From positions 1-42,052 of the forward strand of contig JADZBP010000221.1 in NCBI GenBank assembly GCA_020852055.1: a stretch of 42,052 nt of DNA. Reading direction: 5' to 3'. The notes under the pieces were generated by a model that saw nothing but the letters and a program-made list of their open reading frames with translations, was not told where the DNA came from and ran no database searches. Below, piece by piece: positions 17,147-26,478 of this stretch. Both the position numbers and the translations under genes were made by a program. Every line of letters begins with the position of its first letter. Positions within the stretch are counted from its first letter, which is position 1. This DNA is from Candidatus Latescibacterota bacterium (GTDB lineage Bacteria; Latescibacterota; UBA2968; UBA8231).

Positions 17147-18307
17147 ATGCGGACCGAGATCGACTACGAGCGCCACAACGCTGAGGTCCGCCAGGTCTGG
17201 GAGGCCTACCACCGGGGGCAGCCCCTGCGGGTCCCCATGGTCCTGGGCATCAACCCCCGCTACACCGCCTTCGACCACCCGGCAAACCCGCGCCGCCTCG
17301 GGTTTGCCGAGTACTTCGGTGATCCGGAGAGCATGCTCACCCGGCAGCTCGAGCACCAGGCCTGGGTGCGCCTGCACGTGCCCCAGGACCTGGAGATGGG
17401 GCTGCCGGATCAGGGTTGGGAGGTCTACGTCGACTTCCTCAACTCCTACGAGGCGGGGTGGTTCGGCTGCCCGCTCCACTATTTTGCCGGCGAGGTGCCC
17501 GATACCCAGCCGCTGCTTCAGGACGAGGGCCGCAAGTGGTCGCTGCTCGAAAAGGGCATGCCCGATCCTTTCGCCGGGGGCCTGATGGAGCGGAACTGGG
17601 CGTTTTACGAGTATTTCAAACGCCGGCAGGAGGAGGGCTTCACCTACCTGGGCAAACCCCTCGCCCGGGTGTCGCCCGCCGGTCTGGGAACGGATGGCCC
17701 GGTGACGGTGGCCTGCAACCTGCGCGGGGCCGGCGAATTCCTCACCGACCTGGCCGCCGACCCCGAGTACGCCCGCCAGTTGCTATCCTTCATCACCGCG
17801 GCCACCCTCACCCGGATTCACGCCTACCGCCAGCGCCTGGGTCAGCCCCTCAAGACCCAGGGCTGCGGCTTTGCCGACGACGCCATCCAGTCTCTATCTC
17901 TAGAGATGTACGCCGAACAGGTGCAGTCCTTCCATCGCCAGCTCATCGAGGGACTGTCGGAGCCGGGAGCCAATGCCATCCACCTGTGCGGCGATGCCAC
18001 CCGCTTCTTCCCCTACCTGCGCGACGAATTGGGTATCCGCTCCTTCGACACCGGTTTTCCCGTCGATTTCGCCTGGCTGCGTCAGGCCCTCGGGCCCGAG
18101 GTGGAGATCCGCGGGGGGCCGGCGGTGATGTTCCTGGGGGCGGCCACCCCGGTCCAGGTGCGCGAAGAGGTGAGGCGCATCCTGGATACCGGTATCCGCG
18201 GGGGCGGGCGTTTCATCCTGCGCGAAGGCAATAACCTGCCTCCCGACGTGGGGCTGGAGCAGTTGTGGGCCATGTACGACACGGTCAGGGAATTCGGACG
18301 CTACTAG
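17147..18307 (+). CDS. UroD-superfamily methyltransferase 2 (386 aa)
   Basis: This is a divergent UroD-like barrel. The zinc-type motif is clear as HLCGDATRFF (His279, Cys281), as in MtaA/MtbA-like enzymes, but the third ligand region reads REGNNLPPDVG with no Cys. The N-terminal half has unusual aromatic-rich stretches (DFLNSYEAGWFGCPLHYF). A ribosome site GGAGGGGGG precedes ATG, 31 bp after the corrinoid gene. It may be a second methyltransferase I with another donor, or an accessory methyl-transfer enzyme. The exact reaction cannot be given. Confidence 0.75.
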   Translation: MRTEIDYERHNAEVRQVWEAYHRGQPLRVPMVLGINPRYTAFDHPANPRRLGFAEYFGDPESMLTRQLEHQAWVRLHVPQDLEMGLPDQGWEVYVDFLNSYEAGWFGCPLHYFAGEVPDTQPLLQDEGRKWSLLEKGMPDPFAGGLMERNWAFYEYFKRRQEEGFTYLGKPLARVSPAGLGTDGPVTVACNLRGAGEFLTDLAADPEYARQLLSFITAATLTRIHAYRQRLGQPLKTQGCGFADDAIQSLSLEMYAEQVQSFHRQLIEGLSEPGANAIHLCGDATRFFPYLRDELGIRSFDTGFPVDFAWLRQALGPEVEIRGGPAVMFLGAATPVQVREEVRRILDTGIRGGGRFILREGNNLPPDVGLEQLWAMYDTVREFGRY

Positions 18308-18319
18308 ACAGAGAGGGTT

Positions 18320-19063
18320 ATGTTTCTCAAAGTTATCGCCTGTGAGGTTGCCTTTCGCGAAATCTGCGCCTGCGCCGCCTGCTCTCCCAACCAGTTCGAC
18401 CTCGAGTTCCTCAGCCAGGGCTACCACGACAATCCCGAGATCGGCATCCACCGCATCCAGGACTGCATCGACGCCGTCGAGGAGGGCCGTTTCGACGGCA
18501 TCCTGGTCGGGTACGGCCTGTGCAACAACATGCTCAAGGGCCTGGAAGCGCGGCACACCCCGCTGATCGTGCCCCGCGCCCACGACTGCATCACCTTCTT
18601 CCTGGGTTCCAAGGAGCGCTACAAGGAGTATTTCCTCGAGCATTCGGGCACCTACTACTACACCGCCGGCTGGCTGGAGCACCGCCAGCGGGGCGGCGAG
18701 CGGCCCGACCGCAAGCAGGGCGCCGGCATGGGCAAGCAGCGCAACTGGGAAGAGATGGTGGCCGAGTACGGCGAGGAGAACGCCAAGTACCTGATGGAGG
18801 TGATGGATGGCTGGACCGCCCACTACAGCCGCGGCGTCTTCATCGACTTTCCCTTCACCCGGCACCTGCCCGCCAAGGAACAGGCCAAACAGATCTGCAC
18901 CGAGCGCAACTGGGAATACGCCGAGGTGGAGGGGGATCTGAGCCTGTTGCAGGCCTGGTTCGACGGCCCCTGGTCCGACGAGGCCTTCCTGGTCGCCCAG
19001 CCGGGCCAAACCATCGCGCCCAGTTACGGCGACGACATCATCCAGATCGAGTGGCCCCGATGA
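18320..19063 (+). CDS. DUF1638 protein of the methyl-transfer cluster (247 aa)
   Basis: The sequence opens MFLKVIACEVAFREICACAA, then shows GILVGYGLCNNMLKG and VPRAHDCITFFLGS, the features of DUF1638. This family is often found next to corrinoid methyltransferases in acetogens and methylotrophic methanogens, but its job is unknown. Conserved Cys, His and Asp residues suggest a metal or corrinoid-related role. Its last bases overlap the start of the activator gene (ATGA), so the two are translationally coupled, which hints at action in corrinoid activation or loading. Confidence 0.8.
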   Translation: MFLKVIACEVAFREICACAACSPNQFDLEFLSQGYHDNPEIGIHRIQDCIDAVEEGRFDGILVGYGLCNNMLKGLEARHTPLIVPRAHDCITFFLGSKERYKEYFLEHSGTYYYTAGWLEHRQRGGERPDRKQGAGMGKQRNWEEMVAEYGEENAKYLMEVMDGWTAHYSRGVFIDFPFTRHLPAKEQAKQICTERNWEYAEVEGDLSLLQAWFDGPWSDEAFLVAQPGQTIAPSYGDDIIQIEWPR

Positions 19064-20889
19064 GTGTATTGACCCTGGTTCCCGAAGGCCAGAGCGCCGA
19101 GGTCCCCGACGGTCTGACCCTGCGCGAGGCCCTGGCCCGCCTGGGCACCGAAGTGCTGGCCCCCTGCGGGGGCGAGGGCACCTGCGGCAAGTGCCGGGTG
19201 CTGGTCCACGAAGGCGCCGCCGCGCCCCTGCCCGAGGAGAACGCCCTGCTCACCCCCGAACAACTGGCCCAGGGGCTGCGCCTCTCCTGCCGGGTGCGGG
19301 TCGCCGGTCCGATGCAGGTCGAGGTGCCGGCCTCCTCGCGGCGGCCGGCCATGCGGATCCTGCCCGGCGGGGTGAACCGCCCGGTGCCCATCGATCCGGC
19401 GGTGACCAAAGAGCTTATCCACCTGGAGGCCCAGAAACTCGACCAGCCCTGGGCCCGCCTGGAACACCTGCGTTTCTCGGGTGAGTTGCGGGCCGACCTG
19501 CGGGCCGACCTCGACCTCTTGCGCCGCCTGCCCGCGCTGCTCGATGGGGAGCCGGGGACCTTCACTGCGGTGCTGCGCGAGGATCGCCTGCTCGACGTGG
19601 AGCGCGGCGACACCACCGGGCGCTGTTTCGGGGTGGCCCTCGACCTGGGCACCACCACGGTGGTGGCGTCGCTGGTGGACCTGACCAGCGGCCGCGAGGT
19701 GGGCCATGCCGCGGTGGTCAACCGCCAGACCACCTATGGTCACGACGTGATCGCCCGCATCAACCACACCATCGAGGGCGAGGCCCAGCTCGAGGAACTG
19801 CGGGTGGCGGCGGTACAGAGCCTGCAGGAGGTCATCGACCAGGCTCTCGAAAAGGCCGAGGTCAAACGCGACGAGGTGTACGAGGCGACCCTGGTGGGCA
19901 ACTCCACCATGATGCACCTCTTCCTGGGCATCTCGCCCCTGTCCCTGGGCCACCTGCCCTATGTGGCCATGTTCAACGACGCCCTCGAAATGCCCGCCCA
20001 CCAGGCCGGCATCGCACTCAACCCGGTGGCCTGGCTCTATATGCTGCCCGAGATCGCCGGCTTTGTCGGCGCCGACACCGTGGGGGCCATCCTGGCCACC
20101 AGCCTCGACGAGGACGAAGGGCGCATCCGGCTGATGGCCGACATCGGCACCAATTGCGAGCTGGCCCTGCGCCACGGCAAACGCCTGCTGGTGACCTCCA
20201 CCCCGGCGGGGCCCGCCTTCGAGGGCGCCCGCATCGCCTGCGGCATGTACGCCGCCCCCGGCGCCATCGAGGAGGTGCATCTCGACGGCACCGTCAAGCT
20301 CAAGGTCATCGGCGGCGGGGAGCCCCGCGGCCTGTGCGGCTCCGGGCTGCTGGATGCCGGCGCCGAACTGGTGCGCCACGGCATCGTCGACGAGACCGGC
20401 CGCCTGCTCGACCCCGAGGAGGTGCAAAACCCGGCCTGGCGGGAGCGGCTGATCGAACAAGAGGAGGAGGAACGGGCTTTGGTGCTGGCCTGGCGCGAGG
20501 GCGAGCCGCCCCTGGCCCTGACCCAGCGCGACATCCGCGAACTGCAGCTGGCCAAGGGTTCCATCCGCACCGCCATCGACTTTCTGCTGGAAAAAACCGG
20601 CCTGACCCCCGACGACCTCGATGAGTTCTGTCTGGCCGGCGGTTTTGGCAACTACCTCGACGAACACAGCGCCCTGCGCCTGGGCCTGCTGCCAGCCATG
20701 GACCCGAAAAAGATCCACTTCGTGGGCAATGGCGCCTTGGTGGGCGCGCGCCTGGCGCTGATCTCCCGGGATCTGCGCCAGCGCGGGGCCCTCTCCGCCC
20801 GCCAGGCCGAACACCTGCAACTGGCCGGCACTCCGGATTTCCAGATGCGCTTCGCCGAGTCGATGCTGTTCACTGGTGGGGCGCAATAG
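19060..20889 (+). CDS. ATP-dependent reductive activator of corrinoid proteins (RamA/RACo type, 609 aa)
   Basis: A plant-type [2Fe-2S] domain at the N-terminus has Cys36, Cys42, Cys45 and Cys77 (CGGEGTCGKC then LSC). A linker follows, then an ASKHA ATPase-like domain starting GVALDLGTTTVVASLVDL near residue 191, with GNSTMMHLFLG, DIGTNCEL and LAGGFGNYLD downstream. These enzymes rescue Co(II) corrinoid to Co(I) by ATP-driven electron transfer. It is the activator component of a four-part demethylase system, with ATG overlapping the DUF1638 stop. The open frame extends far upstream, but that part lies in another frame of the neighbour gene and is rejected. Confidence 0.92.
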   Translation: MSVLTLVPEGQSAEVPDGLTLREALARLGTEVLAPCGGEGTCGKCRVLVHEGAAAPLPEENALLTPEQLAQGLRLSCRVRVAGPMQVEVPASSRRPAMRILPGGVNRPVPIDPAVTKELIHLEAQKLDQPWARLEHLRFSGELRADLRADLDLLRRLPALLDGEPGTFTAVLREDRLLDVERGDTTGRCFGVALDLGTTTVVASLVDLTSGREVGHAAVVNRQTTYGHDVIARINHTIEGEAQLEELRVAAVQSLQEVIDQALEKAEVKRDEVYEATLVGNSTMMHLFLGISPLSLGHLPYVAMFNDALEMPAHQAGIALNPVAWLYMLPEIAGFVGADTVGAILATSLDEDEGRIRLMADIGTNCELALRHGKRLLVTSTPAGPAFEGARIACGMYAAPGAIEEVHLDGTVKLKVIGGGEPRGLCGSGLLDAGAELVRHGIVDETGRLLDPEEVQNPAWRERLIEQEEEERALVLAWREGEPPLALTQRDIRELQLAKGSIRTAIDFLLEKTGLTPDDLDEFCLAGGFGNYLDEHSALRLGLLPAMDPKKIHFVGNGALVGARLALISRDLRQRGALSARQAEHLQLAGTPDFQMRFAESMLFTGGAQ

Positions 20890-20918
20890 CGCAACCGCGC
20901 ATAGAAAGAGAGATCACC

Positions 20919-23435
20919 ATGGCACTGATCCGTATCGGCGAAGCCCTGCACTGCCACCTGCCCACGGTGCGCGCCTCTGGCCGGCGCTGGCTGCAGGGCG
21001 ACGCGCTGGACCGCGAGGCCGGCGAGCGCCACCTGCTCAAACTGATCGAGGACCAGGTCGGGGCCGGGGCCAACTACCTCGACGTCAACATCGACAACTT
21101 CCTCATCGACGCCAGCCTGGGCCGCGACAGCGCCCTGCGGCTGATGGAGCACATCCTCACCCTCATCGTCGAGCACGGCCGCGGCACCCCGCCCTGTATC
21201 GACAGCTCCGACCCGGCGGTGCTGGAGCACGGCCTGATCTTCTACAACAAACTCACCGGGGGCCGCTCCAAGCCCCTGGTCAATTCGGTGACTGCCACCC
21301 GCCTCGACGTGCTGGCCATGCGCCGGCAGTTGCCCTTCTCGGTGGTGTGTATGCTGCTGGAGAAGGTGGGGGACCAGACCGGTTTCACCGATATCGCCGG
21401 TCCCGAGGTCTACCACGAGACCGCCCGCTATCTCTTCGACAAGGCCACTGCCGCCGGCTTCGCCGCCGACGAGATCTTCTTCGACCCCACGGTGGGTCCC
21501 CTGGGCGCCGACGTGGTGGGCTATACCCGCCGCACCTTCGAGGGCATCCGCGCCATCCGCGGCGACGCCGCCATGGCCGGGGTGCACGTCTGTCTGGGTC
21601 TCTCCAACTGTTCCGACGGCCTGCCCCGGCGTCTGGCCATCAACCGCGCCTACCTGCGCCTGGCCATGGAATACGGCGTCGACGCGGCCATCTGCGACGC
21701 GGTGCAGATGCGCGAGGACGACAAGGTGGACGGCAAGATCCTGGCCCTGATCCGCCGCATCGTCGAAGACCAGGAGGCCGACGCCCTCACCCTGCTGGTG
21801 GATTTTGCCCAGGGCCACGCCCGCACCCAGGCCCCGGCCAGACGCGAGCCCCTGCCCGACCTCTTTGGCCAGGTCCTGGCCGATCCTTCGGGTCCGCCCA
21901 TCTACATGCTCGAAATGGCCCCCTCCGAGGACGGGGTGGACCTGATCATGGAGTTGGCCGAGCAGGCCCGCAACACCCCTTTTACGTTCAGCATCACCGA
22001 CACCCCCGGCGGTCACCGCGTCCCCGGCCCGGACACCATCGGCCTGGAGGTGGGGCGCACCCTCAACCGCCAGCCGGTGGTCAACCTCTCCTGCAAGAGC
22101 GCCGACCGGGTGGGCCTGGCCCAGCGGGCCATGGGTATGTACCGCCAGGGCATGCGCCACGTCTTTGCCGTCACCGGCGACTATTCCTTCGAAGGCCGGG
22201 CCAATTTCGACCTCGACGCCGTGACCCTGCTGTTGATGTTGCAGACGCTGCGCCGGGGCCTCGATTTTCCCAGCCTGCTGCCCCGTTCGGGCGGCTCGCT
22301 CGAAGGCCTGACCGCCGGCGCCGCGGTTTCGCCCTTCAAGTACCAGGAGCCCGACCTGTGGGGCCAGTACCTCAAGATGTGGAAGAAACGCCAGGCCGGC
22401 GCGGCGTACTTCATCACCCAGCTGGGCTACGATCCCAAGAAGTTCCAGGAGTTGCAGCTCTACAACCAGCGCTCCGGCATGAACGCCCCGCTGATCGGCA
22501 CCGTGTACTATCTCACCCCGCAATTCCTCAAGGTGCTCAACCGGGTGCATGTGGCCGGGGTGGTGGTGCCCGAGGACCTCAAGAAGAAGTACCAGGGCCG
22601 GCTGGTGCCCAAAAAAGAGCGCTTGCGGGTGCAGAAGATGGGCTTCGGCGATCTGGCCGAATACCAGCGCAGCTTCTCGATCCGGCGGGCGGCGCTGCTG
22701 GCCGACCTGCTGGTGCGCGGCTTCGGGTACCGGGGCATCGACCTGGCCGGTTTCACCCAGATGGATGACGCCCTCGAGGTCCTGGCGACCATCCGCGAGC
22801 TGGAGCAGCGCCCCTGGCGCGAAACCCTGGAGGAGTTCAGCGCCGGCGACGAGCAGGGCCCCATGAACCTGGCCCCGGAGCAGGCCTTCTACCTCTTCCC
22901 CGAAGGCGAGGACGGCCTGCTCAAGGACGGACCGATCCAGCAGGCTTCGCGTCACAGCTACCAGGAACCCAATGGCGGCATGGACCTGATCCACCGGCTG
23001 CTCTTCCGCAAGGGCCAGGGCCTCTATCCGCTCCTGGAGGGTCTGGTTTCCGGGAGGGCCGATTCGCTGCGTATGAGCTTGATGACCCAGGCCGAGCAGG
23101 TGGTCAAGACCGCCACCCTCGGCTGCGAGATGTGCGGGGACTGCCGCATCGCCGATCTCTTCTACCGCTGCCCTGAGCCTACCCAGGGCTGCGCCAAACA
23201 TCAGCTCAACGGACCCTGTGGCGGGGCGGACCTGGCGGGCAACTGCGAGGTGCATCCCGAGCGGCGCTGTTATTGGAACGGGGTGATCGAGACCGCCCTG
23301 CGCGCGGGCCGCTTCGAAGAGCTCTATCCCCTCCAGTTCCCCAAGGACCCGTCCCTGCTGCACACCTCCTCGTGGCGCAACGAGGTGCTGGGTCTGCGGG
23401 CCGAAGCGCTGAACCTGGGCAAGCCGGCCCGTTGA
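20919..23435 (+). CDS. fusion of pterin-binding methyltransferase, MetF-type reductase and MetV-like Cys-rich domain (838 aa)
   Basis: Residues 1-310 form a dihydropteroate-synthase-like barrel with methyl-THF transferase marks: YLDVNIDN, CIDSSDPAVLEHG, NSVTAT, FDPTVGPLG and LGLSNCSDGLP. Residues about 327-625 match methylenetetrahydrofolate reductase: LEMAPSEDGVDLIMELAEQA, SITDTPGG, then NLSCKSADR and HVFAVTGDYSFEGR. Residues about 650-838 are Cys-rich with Cys736, 739, 742, 751, 758, 767, 776 and 784, like the MTHFR C-terminal/MetV family. Thus methyltransferase II, which loads THF from methyl-corrinoid, is covalently joined to the enzyme that oxidises methyl-THF, plus its electron-transfer partner. 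Substrate channelling and a bound Fe-S or zinc site are inferred. Confidence 0.85.
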   Translation: MALIRIGEALHCHLPTVRASGRRWLQGDALDREAGERHLLKLIEDQVGAGANYLDVNIDNFLIDASLGRDSALRLMEHILTLIVEHGRGTPPCIDSSDPAVLEHGLIFYNKLTGGRSKPLVNSVTATRLDVLAMRRQLPFSVVCMLLEKVGDQTGFTDIAGPEVYHETARYLFDKATAAGFAADEIFFDPTVGPLGADVVGYTRRTFEGIRAIRGDAAMAGVHVCLGLSNCSDGLPRRLAINRAYLRLAMEYGVDAAICDAVQMREDDKVDGKILALIRRIVEDQEADALTLLVDFAQGHARTQAPARREPLPDLFGQVLADPSGPPIYMLEMAPSEDGVDLIMELAEQARNTPFTFSITDTPGGHRVPGPDTIGLEVGRTLNRQPVVNLSCKSADRVGLAQRAMGMYRQGMRHVFAVTGDYSFEGRANFDLDAVTLLLMLQTLRRGLDFPSLLPRSGGSLEGLTAGAAVSPFKYQEPDLWGQYLKMWKKRQAGAAYFITQLGYDPKKFQELQLYNQRSGMNAPLIGTVYYLTPQFLKVLNRVHVAGVVVPEDLKKKYQGRLVPKKERLRVQKMGFGDLAEYQRSFSIRRAALLADLLVRGFGYRGIDLAGFTQMDDALEVLATIRELEQRPWRETLEEFSAGDEQGPMNLAPEQAFYLFPEGEDGLLKDGPIQQASRHSYQEPNGGMDLIHRLLFRKGQGLYPLLEGLVSGRADSLRMSLMTQAEQVVKTATLGCEMCGDCRIADLFYRCPEPTQGCAKHQLNGPCGGADLAGNCEVHPERRCYWNGVIETALRAGRFEELYPLQFPKDPSLLHTSSWRNEVLGLRAEALNLGKPAR

Positions 23436-23446
23436 GGAGAGCGGAG

Positions 23447-24583
23447 ATGACCAACCGGGAGCGCCTGCTGGCGATTATGGATCGCAAGAGTCCGGACCGT
23501 ATCCCCTGGATACCCCGGCTGCAGCTCTGGCATACCGCCAACCAGTGCCAGCACACCATACCCAAGACCCTGGAGGGGCTCTCCCTGCGCCAGATCGAGC
23601 ACCAGCTGGGCATGGGCACCCCGGCGCGCGAGGGGCAGATCTTCGCCTCCGAGCAGCGGGGGGACGTGGAGGTGAAGAGCCGGCAGGAGGGCGAGAGCAC
23701 CGTCTACACCTACCGGACCCCGGTGGGCCAGGTGGAGAGCCGGTACCGCAGTTCGGCCGAGTTGGAAAAGGTGGGCATCGGCAGTCTGGAGGTGGAGCAC
23801 TTCATCAAGGGCCCCGCCGACTTCGCCGTGGTCGAGTATATGCTCGAGCACACCCATTACATCCCCACCTACGAGAAGTATCGCCAGTATGAGGCCGAGA
23901 TCGGCGACGACGGCTACCCGCTGGTCTCGGCCGGCGACTGTCCCTTCCACCATTTCCTGCAAAAACTCGCCGGCTACAACAACGCCTACTACCTGCTGGC
24001 CGACTGCCCCGACGAGGCGGAGCGGCTGCTGCGCACCATGGAGGAGTTGGAGCGCGAACGGGTCTGGCCGGTGGTGGCGGCCTCGCCGGCGCGCCTGATC
24101 CTGCACGGGCTGCACTTCGACTCCAATATCACCCCGCCGCCCCTTTTCAGCCGCTACATCACCCCGTACTATCAGGACCTGTCCGACCTGCTGCACGGGC
24201 ACGACAAGCTGTTGTGTATGCACGCCGACAACGACTCGCGCTTGATCCTGGGCCACCTGCAGGAAGCGGGTTTCGATATGGTCGAAACCTTCACCACCGC
24301 CCCGCAGGTGAGTTGCACCCTCGAGGAGGCGCGGCGCTTCTGGGGCAGGGAGATGATCATCTGGGGGGCGGTGCCCTCGGTGCTGCTGGAGCCGACCTAT
24401 ACCGAGGCGCAGTTCGAGGCGTACCTGCGCGGGATTTTCCGCACCGTCGCCCCTGGTGACGCCTTCATCCTGGGGGTCGCCGACAACGTCATGCCCGACG
24501 CCCTGCTGAGCCGGCTGATACGCATCGGCGAGATGGTGGAGGAATGGGGGGCGTATCCCGTCGATGCGGCCCGTATCGTCTGA
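23447..24583 (+). CDS. UroD-superfamily methyltransferase 3 (378 aa)
   Basis: The N-terminus MTNRERLLAIMDRKSPDRIP is the family signature, as in methyltransferase 1. Candidate ligands are His259 (CMHADND) and Cys290 (APQVSCTLEEA), and the C-terminal region shows FILGVADNVMPDALL. GAGGAGAGCGGAG precedes the ATG, 11 bp after the fusion gene. It differs strongly from the other two, so it may handle another methyl donor or feed the same corrinoid protein from a second substrate. Confidence 0.75.
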   Translation: MTNRERLLAIMDRKSPDRIPWIPRLQLWHTANQCQHTIPKTLEGLSLRQIEHQLGMGTPAREGQIFASEQRGDVEVKSRQEGESTVYTYRTPVGQVESRYRSSAELEKVGIGSLEVEHFIKGPADFAVVEYMLEHTHYIPTYEKYRQYEAEIGDDGYPLVSAGDCPFHHFLQKLAGYNNAYYLLADCPDEAERLLRTMEELERERVWPVVAASPARLILHGLHFDSNITPPPLFSRYITPYYQDLSDLLHGHDKLLCMHADNDSRLILGHLQEAGFDMVETFTTAPQVSCTLEEARRFWGREMIIWGAVPSVLLEPTYTEAQFEAYLRGIFRTVAPGDAFILGVADNVMPDALLSRLIRIGEMVEEWGAYPVDAARIV

Positions 24584-24639
24584 ACCAAGCTGCACCCATG
24601 ATCTAGGCCATCGCTTTCGAGTTCTGAGAAAGGACACCC

Positions 24640-26379
24640 ATGCTCACTGATCTGGAAATCGCCCGCTCCATTCAGATGCGGCCCATCAGCCGCGTCGCCG
24701 CCGACCTGGGCCTGCACGAGGAGGAAGTGGAACCCTATGGCCGGCACAAAGCCAAGATCCGCCTCGAAACCCTGGAGCGCCTGGCCGGCAAACCCTGCGG
24801 CAAGTACGTGGTGGTCACCGCCATCACCCCCACGCCCCTGGGCGAAGGCAAAACGGTCACCTCCCTCGGCCTGGGGCAGGGCCTGGCCGCCATCGGCAAA
24901 CAGGTGGTCACCGCCATCCGCCAGCCCTCGCAGGGCCCCACCTTCGGGGTGAAGGGCGGCGCCGCCGGCGGCGGGTACGCGCAGGTGGTGCCGATGGAAG
25001 ACTTCAACCTCCACCTGACCGGCGACATCCACGCGGTGAGCGCGGCCCACAACCTGCTGGCCGCCGCCCTCGACGCGCGCCTCCTGCACGAATCGCGCTT
25101 GAGCGACGCGCGCCTGGCCAAGAGCAAGCTGCGCCGCCTCAACATCGATCCGTACAGCATCACCTGGCCGCGGGTGCTGGACATCAACGACCGCGCCCTG
25201 CGCAAGATCCTGGTGGGCCTGGGCACCGAAGAGGACGGCCGGCCGCGCCAGACCGGCTTCGACATCAGCGCCGCCTCCGAAGTCATGGCCATCCTGGCCC
25301 TGGCCGCTGATTTGAAAGATTTGCGGGTGCGCCTGGGGCGCATCGTGGTGGGTATGAACCAGGACGGCAAGCCGGTCACCGCCGATGATCTGGGCGCCGG
25401 CGGGGCGATGACGGTGCTGATGAAGGAAGCCCTGCAGCCCAATCTGCTCCAGAACCTCGAAGGCGGGCCAGTGCTGGTGCACGCCGGCCCCTTCGCCAAT
25501 GTCGCCCACGGCAACAGTTCCATCATCGCCGACCAGATCGGCCTGCGCCTGGTGCCCGATGGGTACCTGGTCACCGAGAGCGGTTTCGGCTCCGAGTGTG
25601 GCATGGAGAAATTCGTGGACATCAAATGCCGCTACTCGGGCCTCAAACCCGACTGCGCCGTGGTGGTGGCCTCGGTGCGCGCCCTCAAGATGCACGGCGG
25701 CGGCCCGCGGGTGGCTCCCGGCAAACCCCTCGACAAGGTCTACGGCCAGGAGAACCTTGGCCTGCTGCAGAAGGGCCTGGCCAACCTCGAGGCCCATATC
25801 GGTATCGTGCGGCGCTTCGGGGTGCAGGTGGTGGTGGCGGTCAACCATTTCCCCAGCGACACCCCGGCCGAGATCGAGATGGTGCGCCAGGCCGCGCTCA
25901 AGGCCGGGGCGTCCGAAGCCTGCCTGAGCATGGTCTGGGCCAAGGGCGGCCCGGGTGGCAGCGAGCTGGCCGAGGCGGTGGTGCGGGCCTGCCAGAAGCC
26001 CTCGGACTTCAAGTTCCTCTATCCGCTCGAGGCCAGCATCCAGGAAAAGATCGAAGCCAACGCGATCAATCTCTACGGTGCCGAGCGGGTCGAATACTCC
26101 CCGGTGGCGCTGGAAAAGATTCAGCTCTACACCAGCCTGGGTTTCGACCGCCTGCCGGTGAACATGGCCAAGACCCCGCTTTCCCTGTCCCACGATGCCA
26201 ACCGCAAGGGCGCTCCGCGCGGCTTCACCTTCCCGGTGCGCGACCTGCGGGCCTCCATCGGGGCGGGTTTCCTCTACGCCCTCTGCGGCGAGATCCAGAC
26301 CATGCCCGGCTTGCCCTCGCATCCGGCCTTCATGGATATGGATCTGGACGAGGCCGGCAATATCCACGGCCCCTTCTAG
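24640..26379 (+). CDS. fhs: formate-tetrahydrofolate ligase (579 aa)
   Basis: The enzyme interconverts formate, THF and ATP with 10-formyl-THF. Seen are the nucleotide loop TPTPLGEGKTVTSLG, QPSQGPTFGVKGGAAGGG, TGDIHAV and the C-terminal LYALCGEIQTMPGLP. The length is close to the 555-580 residues usual for bacterial enzymes. In the oxidative direction it would release formate and make ATP from the methyl groups delivered by the cluster; in the reductive direction it would fix formate. GAGAAAGGA lies upstream. It is the last gene before a terminator. A folD gene for the intervening step is not in the window. Confidence 0.96.
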   Translation: MLTDLEIARSIQMRPISRVAADLGLHEEEVEPYGRHKAKIRLETLERLAGKPCGKYVVVTAITPTPLGEGKTVTSLGLGQGLAAIGKQVVTAIRQPSQGPTFGVKGGAAGGGYAQVVPMEDFNLHLTGDIHAVSAAHNLLAAALDARLLHESRLSDARLAKSKLRRLNIDPYSITWPRVLDINDRALRKILVGLGTEEDGRPRQTGFDISAASEVMAILALAADLKDLRVRLGRIVVGMNQDGKPVTADDLGAGGAMTVLMKEALQPNLLQNLEGGPVLVHAGPFANVAHGNSSIIADQIGLRLVPDGYLVTESGFGSECGMEKFVDIKCRYSGLKPDCAVVVASVRALKMHGGGPRVAPGKPLDKVYGQENLGLLQKGLANLEAHIGIVRRFGVQVVVAVNHFPSDTPAEIEMVRQAALKAGASEACLSMVWAKGGPGGSELAEAVVRACQKPSDFKFLYPLEASIQEKIEANAINLYGAERVEYSPVALEKIQLYTSLGFDRLPVNMAKTPLSLSHDANRKGAPRGFTFPVRDLRASIGAGFLYALCGEIQTMPGLPSHPAFMDMDLDEAGNIHGPF

Positions 26380-26392
26380 CGGGCGCGGCTGC

Positions 26393-26430
26393 CGCGAGGC
26401 GGGCGGGTCCGTCCGGCCTCCCGCCTCGCG
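26393..26430 (+). other. stable 3'-UTR hairpin after formate-THF ligase
   Basis: An 11-bp perfect inverted repeat, CGCGAGGCGGG (26393-26403) and CCCGCCTCGCG (26420-26430), lies just after the stop. It has no T-run and may protect the mRNA end or act with the terminator downstream. Confidence 0.5.
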
Positions 26431-26478
26431 CGGCCCGCTGCTCCCGACATAAGCGCCCGTATTCCCCCCGCCCCTGCC

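Noticed and set aside
20652-23363. Long minus-strand open frame opposite the methyltransferase-reductase fusion
   Set aside because: The plus strand encodes clear catalytic motifs throughout; the antisense frame shows none.
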